A stretch of 64,000 nt of DNA. It comes from Sitta carolinensis. Taxonomy: Eukaryota; Chordata; Aves; Passeriformes; Sittidae. The translations under genes were made by a program, and so were the position numbers. The stretch is from contig CM063294.1 of NCBI GenBank assembly GCA_032173965.1, forward strand, positions 9,414,452-9,478,451. The letters are read 5' to 3'. Within the stretch, counting starts at the first letter, position 1, and every line of letters starts with the position of its first letter. Under the pieces are notes generated by a model that had not been told where the DNA came from, did no database searches, and worked only from the letters and a program-made list of their open reading frames with translations. Positions 27,401-39,400 of the stretch are shown one piece after another.

Positions 27401-30400
27401 AAAGGCACGTAATGATGTTACAGACTACATTATTGAAATTCTTCTCACTCACCCATCAAAAGCCACACAATAACTTATTGCTGAGCAGGAGTTCAGGAAC
27501 AGGCAATGTTAACAGCACCTCCTCTGCCACTGCCTTGCTGCAGCCTCTGTGTCTACAGCTGTATCTGTGAGCACAGGAACCAGAGGTGCTGCCTTGGCTG
27601 TTGCTTTTAAAATGCAGATGCACTTTCAGATGCAAACCCCTTCTTTTTTTTTAGTCTGTTTCCCTGCTTGAGTTCTTGTAAATGCTCCTTCGGCCTCAAT
27701 TTTTTTTTGCACAGATTTCCAGCCTGGGCTTTGAGGGGCACATGTATATCCCAGCTGATTATCTCCATGCTGTGCATACACATACAATAGATGTGCATCT
27801 TGCTGACAACTGTAACCTGAGCACGGTCACTGGACAGAGCAGTAAAACCTCACTGGAGATTTGCCAGAGCCATTCACACTGATCCACCTGAAGGACACCA
27901 ACAGCCCCTGCCCTTAGGCAAGTCTGCATTTAAATCAGCTCTTTGTCAACCTTCAACACTCCAGCCGAGTGAAAAGGTGGCTTTCAAGAAACTATTCAGA
28001 CAATGCCTAAACCTCTTTCCAAGAAGTCAGCAGCTATTCTCATTCCTGCCCAGTTTCCTCTCTCATTTCCCCAGCATTAGCAGTCAGGTGTTGGACTCAC
28101 CATCACCCACCACTGGGTCACAGAGGCAGATCAGGAAGCATCATGTCCTGAGGGAGAGCACTGCAGCAGGTCACTGTCCTGCACAATTTCCCTCTCTACT
28201 CCCCTAAATCCCATCAACCTGCCAGAAATGCCTTAACATTTTTTTTCTTTACACGAGGAAAAAAAAATCTGCTAGGGACTTTCAAAATGTGTAACACTGA
28301 AAAGCCAACGGCAGAGGAGCAAAAGCAGAAGTTACTGTCCTTCCTTTAAACTCTGCAGCAAGGTAGAGAAATTATAGCCCCAAAGCATATATTTCTTATG
28401 TCAGAATACAACAAATTTCACTCCTATTAAAATCAGCATTTACTATGCCAAGATCAAACTGCTGATAAATCCTCATGGCAAAAAATATAGCCCTGCAGTA
28501 ACAGTGACTTTTCTGTGAGCTAGGGAAAGCCTAAGTATTTAAAAAAAAAAAAAAACAACTTCATCTGAAGTCCCTACATCTGATCACAGCACTGTTCACC
28601 TTCAGAGCATGGAAATATTCAAGTATTTAAATAACAAGAAAATTTGTAAGTCACAGCAGACTGGGTAAGAGTCATGTTGTAACTCCAGTGGAGATACACT
28701 GAAGAAATTAAACCAGGTAAGAGCTTAAACCAGGTAAGAGCCGTGGTTAGTAAGTAAGGAAAGGCAGGGCCTTCTCCACTGATGAGGAACAGTCTTGTAT
28801 TGTTTGATGTTCTCCTCAAGGCAGTCAGTACTGTCTACTCTGTTATCAAATGTTTGGCATTAATTTGCTGTTCAGATGGGACATGCTACAGCCTAAACTC
28901 GAGATGATATGCTGCATTTTTGGACAAAACAAGACTGTACCTTGCAGATGGTTTTAATCAAACCCTCTCCACCAAAGATCCCAAATGATCACTGCAGAAG
29001 GGGTCACAAGCCAAGATTCAACAGCAAAATGCCACAAGATCCACCTGCAAAGTCACCTCTTGAATTTGTACTATGCCGATCAAACACAGCAGTCTGCAAT
29101 TCACTAAGTGAAACACCAAACACTGGTGCTCAGCTTCATCAGAAGGAGGTTTTCTATTAGAAAGCCAAGTACCTTTACCTTCCTGAAATACCCTATAGCA
29201 AATAATGAAACATATCAAGCAAAGAAAGCTTAAATTTACAAGTGTTTTTATTTTGGTAAACATACTGTCAGTCCTCAACTGTCTGTCACCAATCTTCCTC
29301 CCTTGAAAATAACCACATCACTAAAAAGTGGAAAAAATAACCTTTATCCAGTAACCACTCTTGGCTCTGTCACTGGAAGCTGCTGTTCAATCCATTCATC
29401 TTGCTGGAAGAAGTGGCACAAAGCAGAAGCCCACAAACAGACAATGCTGACAGCCACAGAGTGCACCTCTCCTGCAGCACTGGACATCTCTGAATAAAAA
29501 ATAAAAATCAGAGCTGCAGCAGCCCCTCCAGTGCAGCTGGAGACACAGCTGCAGACACCCCACGTGCCCTGCAGCGTGACCAGGGATGTGACCACCTTGG
29601 CAGAGCCACAGCAAGACTGAACTGCACACAAAGGGGCAGAGATATGTCTGCTGTTACAGGCAATTTCAAATTTGCAATTCCATGTACCCAAAGAGACATC
29701 TGTCCAGAGATCAAGCACTGATCTGCAGCTGTTGCAGCCCTGCACACTTCCAATTCAGACCTGCTTTGGAAAGTCATCATGGAAATACTTGGCCAAGAAA
29801 GCCCTATTAGTTTATTCCTGATTTAATTATAAACAATGTTACTCAATGAAGCCAGGGACAGAACATGTTTTGCAGAAAGGCTGAGGCAGCAAAAGAGATT
29901 GTGTTTAAGGACGATGAAGAAAAGCAAGAAGCCACTGACCCCCCAAAAATAACAGAGGAAGATCCTGCCAAGACTGCTTCAGGGACAAACTGGACACAAT
30001 CGAAGCCAAGGATGAAAATAAAAGGAGGTGGCCACATCCAAAGGGTAATTAACCAATCCAGTGTAAACAACGACACTAATAACCCCTTCCTCTGCCTGTA
30101 CAGCAGATATCTGCCCAGGGCTCTGCAGCAGCAGCACGGGATAGGGATATCTCCTGAGCAGATCTCACCACACTGGTAGCTGCTAGGTAAGTCACACCCC
30201 ACCACACCTGAGCTGGCCCAAACATCACTGCCAGAGGCAGAAACAGCAACAACTCTGCCCCATAAATTTCCAGTGCTCTCTTCAAAGCCTCTCATTCCCA
30301 GGCCAGCAACTCTCGTGCTTCTCCCTGCATCCATCTATGCTCAGAATAAAGTTCCCAATACCTACTACTTATTATTTACAACTGGAAGCTTGCTGAAGAT

Positions 30401-33400
30401 TAGTCTACAGCCTGCCCCCACAACGACCTTTTATTCCTTTAAGTTTGGTGATCATTAATTTTTCCTAACAGGATGAGATGACAAGATGTCCATCTAATTC
30501 CTACGAGTCACCAATGCCAGATATCACTGAACTGGCTGAAGATCAACAGTTTTTTTTACCAGGAAAAAACCCTATCAAAACAAACCTGAGGGAAAGATGA
30601 CATGTGAAGGTGCCTGGATATCCTGGGCCAAACAGTCTGCTGGAGAGAGACTTCTTACAAGGACACAGAGTGACAGGACGAGGGGGAATGGCCATAATCT
30701 GTGAGTAGGTTTAGATTAAATGTGAGGAAGAAATTGTTCCCTGTGAAGGTGGTGAGGCCCTGGTACAGAGATGCTGCGGCTGCCCCTGGATCCCTGGAAG
30801 TGTCCAAGGTCAGGCTGGATGGAGCTCTGAGCAATCTGATCTAACAGAAGGTGTCCCTGCCCAAGGCAGGGCACTGGAAACTACACTGTTTTTAAGGCCC
30901 CTTCAAACCCAAACCATTCTGTGATTCTATAAGGAAGTTATCCACTAACACAACCAACCCCACAGCTGGTGCCACAGGTGCCCCGTGCCTAGGACAGGCC
31001 ACTCCCAGCTCCTGCCATTTTGGTGGAACAGGTTATTCACCCTCTGCCTTCACACAGGACAGGCAGCAACTGGGGCAAGTTCTCCCTATTAAAACACTCC
31101 CAGAACAAGCCTGGAAGGGCATTGTTAAAGCTACCCCAAGAATTTTCAGGAGATGGAGCTTCCCTCCAGCTACAGCACAACCTCACTGAGTCAGCAGAGT
31201 TTAAGACAAAGCAGAGCAGTTTTAACTCAGCACTCAGGATTATCCTTCTGTCCACACAACTCCTGTCCTATGGGATCCAGATCCTTTAACTCTGGTCACA
31301 GAAATGAAGCAGCAATGGAGGCAATGCCCAAACAGTGACTGCTGCTGACAGGTAGTTAAAAGGTCAACTCCTACCTCTGTACTGCTGTTAATGAAGGGAG
31401 AATGGAAAGAAGTCTGAGTGATCCATGGTTCATTACTTTACTCAGCCCCAACACTTGCGCACTGAGAAATGAACAGACACAGAGTAGGAGAGGAACTGGG
31501 AAATAACCTTTGCTTGGGAATGCTGCATGGAAAGGTAAAAAGGAGAACAGACTAAGAACAACAACAATGCAAAATTAGTAACTGCTTGTGATGGAAGCCA
31601 GAAATGATAGTTCTCATTAGCAAAGACTCATGTTTTAAAGAAGGTTTTCTGAAATCAAAACCTAATCAGCTGAAAAAAAAAAAAAAAAAAACCAAGAAAA
31701 ATGGAGAGAAAACGAAATTGTACGTACTAGACAGCTTAAGAAATATTTGAAACTAAGCAAACAGAGATCACCAAAGTTTCCTCCATACAAAGTACCATTA
31801 CCAAGCACAGGAGCTTTAAGCCTTTACAGAGGCTGACCCTGCACTCGCTGTGACAAAACTTAGAGGAATCAATCCCTGCACAGGGAAAGGGGCAGGCCCA
31901 ACTGGAGTCCATATGGACAAAACCCCCACCCAAACAACAGCACGCAATGGCCTATCTGCAGAAACCAGAGGAATAATCACACTGGCACTTTATGGCAAGC
32001 TCCAAATCAACCAGAGCAGCTGGAGAAGCCTGCTGGAAGCCCATGGGCAGCCTGTGCTGCTGGGGACCTGGGCACGTGCCCTGCTCCAGCCTCAGCACTG
32101 CAGCAAAAGGCAAACAGGCGTCTGACCTACATTCATGTCTGAAAAAGTACACTACCTCTTATCTGGGAACATTATCATCCAGAAGTGTTAAATACTCACT
32201 AATTAAATATTCACTAGCAAAAAATACAGCAGAGATGATGATGCAGATCAAACTTCTGTTATCAACATGCTTGTGGGTATTTCTTGTCTTTGGCCAGTTT
32301 TTACTAACATTTTCCAGGGTACTGAAGTTTTTCAGGGTCCATATCTACATATGAACTACCTTGAAAAATTAAAATCAAGGGAGCAGATAGGACTACTTTG
32401 AGTAATTCCTACATCCTGAAGCATTTCTATCAAGTTCAAGAGTTATCCACATACAGATTTTAAATAAAGACTGCACTGATGAGAGAACACCAAGTTTCAG
32501 TCTCCAAGAAAACTGGGTAACAGCATCCCTGCTACACTCCCTGGAAAGAGTTTTCCTTATGGATTGGATGGAAGAGCAGTGCAAGAGAAAGCTTTGGCAC
32601 TTCAGCATCCTAACTACCAGAAATGTCACCTGACATCAAGGTTTGAGGGAGGCAGCAGGAGGGAGTGGGAGAGAAGGGTGATGAGAAACCACCCAGACAC
32701 ACGGAAGACTTCAGACAACTTCCAGGAGTCTGAAACACAGCACAGACTCTCATACCTGCTTATCTGCACACATTTTAAATGATAAACCACATTCTCTCTG
32801 GCTTTTTTAATCAGCACTAATTGTTTCAGTGAGCGAGGAACTGCTGGCATTACCAAAACTTTGCAAATTCTCACAAAGAACAATTACCCACAAATATCTT
32901 CTTATGTCAGAGAACAAGCAAAAAACCCACAAACTGAAACCAGGTCATCAGATTTTCCCCCTTCTCAGCCTTATTTTTGTGCTTCTCTATGTATTATCAA
33001 ATTGTTCACAAGCAAGACATCGGATAAACGCAGTGCTCATTTTTCAGACTTGAAGTTTCTAAATCCATGAAATGAAAAACAGATACAAACTATGCAAAAT
33101 GAAACTTGGCTATTCTAATTTATATATGTATGCTCTATTTATTACAGCTTAAGCTGTAACCAGAATGAAGCAGAACTAGAGAACAGCATGTACAGTGCAA
33201 AGAGTGAATACTGTACTAGAACCTCAACAGCTAAAAAGTGAGTTTGGGTTGAATTAAATTAAATTAACTGGCTTGTTGCTTGTTTTGGTTTGGTTGTTGA
33301 TGTTGTTTGGGTTTTTTTAAGTCCGTGGGATTCTTTAAAAGCAACAAACATTTAAGAGAGGCTTACAAATCTCATTTTCTGCAATAGTTTTTATTTACCC

Positions 33401-36400
33401 ACAGGAAAGGAAAGAATAATCCCACTTTGCTAGTCCAAAAAAGATGTCTCGTAGACAAAACTATAACCTCCTGAAAATTAGGTGGCATCAGCATGTAAGT
33501 CCCTCTATCCAATAACACCATTTTTCCAAAAGAAACAAAATTTCTATTCATATAAAAGTAAGTTTTAATTTGCATTTAAAACTTCAGCTGCTTTTTCTGA
33601 ATTCCTACTAAAACTGAAATCAGAATTTTTGAACACTAGCAGGGCAATAAATTTATCTTGTCCTTATTTATCTCAAAGCCATGACCCGAGGAAAGTCCAT
33701 GCTTCAGGCACCAGGTACTACAAACCTGTGCTTCCAAGAGGCTTCCAAACCTTTCTGTGATGAATCCAGCCTCCTAAACATACTGTGAGAGGACAGACAA
33801 CTAGAATCAAAAGGATCCTGACTTGTTTTACTGCTGTTATTTAGAAATCTGCTAGCAGTCACCACATTAGCCAGAACAGTAGGAAGCCTGAACAGGTGCT
33901 TAGGAAAGCCAAACAACGAAGTAACATCAGGGCAAGGGGAGGAACTATTAAAAGGTGATAACCACTCTGCTCCTCACCCTTCTTGTGTTAGGCAACAGCA
34001 GGTTTCTATCTTTCCACCAACAGTGGGAGGGAAAGTCATGAACACACTCCTCCAAAACAAGTGGAACATGGAAGCTTCAAGCAGGGCTGAGGATGAGAGC
34101 CTCGCTGCACACTCAGCACTGCAGGCACTACAGGAGCTGAAAAAGAAACTGGCAGTCTCCAGTGTGCAGGAAATTCACTGTTCACTTTTTCCTAAAGAAC
34201 ACCACACCAAAAGGCATTACATCCTCTGGCTTGGATGCAATGCTTGAATTGCTCCACCCAACTCAACACTTCTGGTGTCTCACATGTAAAAGTCAATGCC
34301 TGAAAATAGAAGACGAGTCCTCAGTGCATTATTTCTGATGAGTGTCTGAAAGTTAAAATAATGTATAATTATTTTACTATAAAACTGTTTTTTCCTGAAG
34401 AGCCCAGCAGTGGGATGAGCTATCTCCAGCAGCATCCACAGCTGTCCCAATTACTGCACGTGACCAACAGAACAAGTTCCCTATCAGGAACTCACTCAAA
34501 GCATTTCTTGCCAACCCTTCCTACCCCAGTGGAAGAGGATGGGAAAACACATAGGGAAGCCTCCAGGACAAGGGATATGCTTCCCTTTCCCTGTGATTCA
34601 GCCACCAACAGTGCTCCCAAAACTCCCTTCCCTGATGCCACTCATGTGCTGCCCCTTCCACCTGCAGCCTTGCTCTTCACCCAGAACCCCAGCAGCACCT
34701 CAGCCCCACAGAGACAGCAGGGAATGGTGCTGGCTGCTGGAAAAGCCATTCATTCACCTGTGGATCGTGCAGCTCCATCACTGCCAAGGCTACAACCAGA
34801 CCAGACAATGAGTTGGGACAACTTAGCACAACCCTTGTGCTCCAGCTGTGCTAGAGACAGCAGTGAAGGCACCCAGCCAGGACCAGCCTGTCTTTGAGAG
34901 GGAAAGAAGTGATACACAAGGTGACTTTTCTCCCAGATACTTCTGCCATTTTTCCAAAGAACTGTGTGAGATAACTCTTAATGATAACCACCAGCACGTC
35001 AATTTTAACAAGTGCTTTACCATCTTTCAGTAGAGGCAAGACACACTCCTGAAATTCCTCCTGGCTTCATCAATGCTTTTGGACACAAAAGAGATGGATG
35101 CACACCCAGGCCATCTTTATCTCTGTCACACATTTAATCACTGCTGCAGAGCTACTGTCAGCAGCCACACTGGAACCAGATTTCTAATTTAACAAGAACA
35201 GAGCACTTGAGCTGGCACCTGCTCCAACCCATGGCAGCATTTTCCCCTCTGCTGGGCCCTGGGCTCAGGAGCATCCACTCAGATCAGCCAAAGCAATGCC
35301 TGTGCTCCTACCCAGGACTGAACCAGTGGGGCTCCAAACTTTCCACCTCACCATTTTCCTCAGCATGGCACCACAGCTCAGCAGCCATGCCAAACTCCCT
35401 CGTGTTACCATTCTGCACCAGATGGCTCTGTGCAGACAGAACAAAACATAAGTCATAGTTTTTTGGTATTAAAAGTGGCATTTGCATAAACTGTTGAGTT
35501 TTTTAACTCCTAGGACAACCCTTGGCCTAAGATATATTCTTTCCCATGTTTCTATTCCCTTTGCCTTTCTAATAATTGAAAAGCAATCAAAATTACTATA
35601 TATAAGCTGTCAGTCACAGGTAAGAAAAGCAGAAGTATATTCCAAGCAACTGCACTGAAAATTGATCATCATCCATAATACCAGTTTCTGAGTTACAAAT
35701 ATATTTTTAAGAAATACCATCTGAGTTATAACTTAGAGAATACCGCTTTTTTTCTTGGGGCCCAAGTAGCTTGTTGACTATATTCAGAGTTCACCTCTTG
35801 AGTGAGCTACAGATTTGTTCAGATAACCAGGGGAAATTAAAAGAAAACCAAAACACTTAAAAACTGTTGCACATCACACAGTTTAACCCCACTTCTGGGA
35901 ACAAGGGTGTAATAAGGTGTAATAAGAAGCTGCTAGAGATTCCAAGAGGCAAGGAACAAATCCATGACTTCATGCAGAATATGCTGCCCTGAAGTCAAAG
36001 GTTACTGCTATAGCGTCAAACTGAGCCACCATCATTGATTTTACCACGGCTTGAGAAGAAGTTGTAAAACTTGAAAAACTGTACCTTAAACAACCTAAGA
36101 TTTGTTAGGAAGAAAGGGTTCAAGTTGTGGGAGACACCAGCACATATAGTCATTTAGCAGAGCCAGCAGAGCCTGAGAGGCATCCAGCCCAAAAAAACAC
36201 CTGCAAAAGCCAATTTAATTGTTACTATTGCCAGACTTACAACTGCAAACTGTATATTAACCAGGACATTGCTTGAACAACTCCTCTCCTGCTCAAGTTT
36301 AAAAAAAAAAAAAAAAAATTAAATTTAGAAAGCAGAAATTACACAGAGGTTTCTGTCATTATATCCAATAAAGCATCACTTTCAAAAGTATCCAACCTGC

Positions 36401-39400
36401 AAGAAAATACCTCTGGTTTTGCTATTCGCAAACAGACAGGTTCAGCTTCAGAACATGAACCGCAAAGGCATCAGTCATTCAAATTTCACAGGGCACACCA
36501 GGTATTTTCTAGAGAAACCAAGTCATTTCCTGTAACACAATATACACAAACAGATATTTCACACCTAATCAGCAATCAGAGAACAAATACAATGAAACAA
36601 GGAGAGGAAGGGCAATCTCAGCCAAATGCTATGATAAAACGCTTCCAGAATCCAATCTGCTGTGCAGGAGAGCTCTGGATCCTACAGACTGTACAAAACC
36701 CTCAGAATGAGCTGCTCTCACACCCTCACACACAGCAGGTCCTGCTATGACAGCTCCTAACACCCACCCACTCACACCTCCACCATGACCAAGTGGCAAT
36801 GCAGCAGCATCACACCATGAGAGCATGAAGTCATTATGGACCTCAAAAATGTATGGCCAAGCAATAACACAGGGCCCTCACTGCGGAAATTACCATTCTT
36901 CTGGACGCCCACTATGGCTGAAGACCTTTAGAGGTAAGTTTAGAGCTATTTGAAACAGGAATGCCCTTCAGTACAAGGCCTGGTGGGTGTCATCAGGCTG
37001 CACAGCGAGGCAAGATACAGCTATGCGCTTTTTTCTGTGAAATAATACCATATTCCAAACAGCGTAAATCCTACTGACAAAGGGGGATGTGTGCAAGATC
37101 AGAGACATGGGGACAGTAGCACACAAAGACCCCGTTCTCTCAAGGTGCACAAAGAGGGAAATGATGCTTGCAGCAATCACTGACAGCCAAACAGAATTCA
37201 CCTCCTCATGGGGAAGATGTCAGTTGACCAAGGAAATGTATGTTCCCTGCTAAAACAAACCACTGCCATATCTATTGTATCTCAGGGATATAATGTTATC
37301 AGTAGTTAGCTGCCCCTCGGATCAACAGTCTGTAGTAGGAGATTCTTTCAGAAATGTTTACAGGAGTAGCGAGGATCACGTGGCTTTGGTTCCCTCATTT
37401 TATTTTTAGCAGAGAGAGAAATGGCACCAGACACGTCAGTTAATAAACCAAGCACCAGAGTAACTCTCACACAGGCAACACCAACACTTTATAACAAGAG
37501 TACCCTCTCACAGCAGCAGATGAGAACAGAACTCAAGTTCATCATGGATTAATTCTAGAGAGGACTCTGCTGGCCTTCAGTACTTCTAACACAGTGCAAA
37601 TAGTGTGGTTCTGGTAAAGCAAAAACCTTCCAGGAGCCTTACACACATGCCTCACTCATTCCTCACACCCAGCCCCTGGCAGCAGCCATTCTTAGGGACA
37701 AAACATCTAGATTTCATCATGGGTCTAGATTTCCCTGTCCCTGACTTCCTCGCTGTCATTACCCAACCATCACACTCCCGCATCGTGGGAATGGACAATA
37801 AGGAAATAATAATGAAAAGCAACATTGAGCCTCATGCAAGCCTCTGCACATCCTGAAGTCTGAAACCATCAGGGTCCCATGGAGAAAACAGGTTGTGAAT
37901 GCAAAATGTGCACACAGCAGGAGTGGCCCAGATGTACCTGAATCAAAAAACTCTCTGCTTCCTCGAACGCTCAACTCTGCAAATCGAATGACTCACACAT
38001 ACTTTGTGCATAGTAACTAAAAACCAACAAGCCAACATACTGAAGCATTAAGGCGTCAAAAATTACATTAGAAGAACAAAATTTCCACGAGAGTTCTGCA
38101 AGAAACAAGTCCACCTGCTCCAATTCCTCAGCATCTAAATTCAAGCAGTATCTCTGGCACCCAGACCTTCTGTGGCTGTACCCACCCTCCCCTGCACTCG
38201 AGTCTGGACACATTTCTCCCTCCAACTGGACATAACCCTGTCCAGGGCCTCTGCAACTTGGAAATCCCAGGAGAGCACTACAGACAAACTCACATGAGGA
38301 TGGTAAAGAACAGAGATATTCAGGAACAACCACCCATTTAAATTTAAATGGCCACAACCCAACATGTGCACAAGACAGCAAGCCAGCAGTCACTGTATCA
38401 CCACTTCTGGAGAACAAGACCCAAGAACTGATGCTATCATTCCCTTCTCCACAACACAAAATCTGTCAGGAACTGCTGGGAACTTCAGACACCCTTAAGG
38501 GAAGATTAAGTTGACACTTAAAATAGTTTTAGTTCAGAATATGCACATATCTCCTTACAATTGAATGGCACCTGAGTAACCTCCCCTTTTTGGGCTAGTG
38601 TTTGTGAGCAGCAGGGTGCCAGAGAGATTTAACAAATCCCCATGCAAAACAATACCTGCCACCACCCCTTCTGCCCAGAGGCATTACTTAAATGCTGGAC
38701 TTTGCATCCCACTTAAGACTAAACCAAATTTTGGCCCTTCTGCGGCAAGCACTCTTGACATTTCAGAAATCTGGCCTTTACAAAGCAAGCATCTATCGAA
38801 AAATTCATATCTTGCAAGGGGCAGACACAGACATCAGAGATACACAAACACACTTCCCTCTTGGTAAAACAGGAAGCTTGAGCAGTAGTGGCACATTCAG
38901 AGCCACGAGCTTCAAAAATAAAAGCTCTAAGACAGTCTTGCTGTAAGGTGGAGGAGCCCCATCCACAGGAGAATAAGGCTGACTGATACCTGTAAGAGCA
39001 GTCCAGCCATGACAAACAGCTGTGCAGAACTCCCAGGGATTCCTTATGCTTTTTCTGGGGTGGGTCTCTGTTTAAAGTTTTAGCAGGTTATCAAAAAAAA
39101 AGTTGATTCAAGTTACCAAATACAGATGAGACTGGAATCAAATGCCTAAATAGATACATGACCTGAAGAGCAAACCCAGTTATTTCTAGCTACTATGTCA
39201 TGTTCAACCATTAAAAGACTTGAAATGTCTCAGTGGTAACTTAGCACAGAGGAAAATCCATGTCTTTTCCCATTCCACAAGCAGTGGGGCTAAAATGAAG
39301 GACCACTCAGACAACATGCATTTACTTACTAAAGAAAGAAAGATTTAGAGAAAGCAGGACCCCAGGCTGCCTAAAAATGCTTTTCTTCTTTGCATATTTT

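Noticed and set aside
29865..30179. 104-codon charged plus-strand ORF in the long NSD1 intron
   Set aside because: Charged composition looked protein-like, but no family was recognised, no splice context or promoter is evident, and intron ORFs of this size occur by chance.
34361..34897. 178-codon plus-strand ORF in the same intron
   Set aside because: No domain or similarity recognised; Ser/Pro/Thr-rich as expected for an open frame in mixed-composition DNA.
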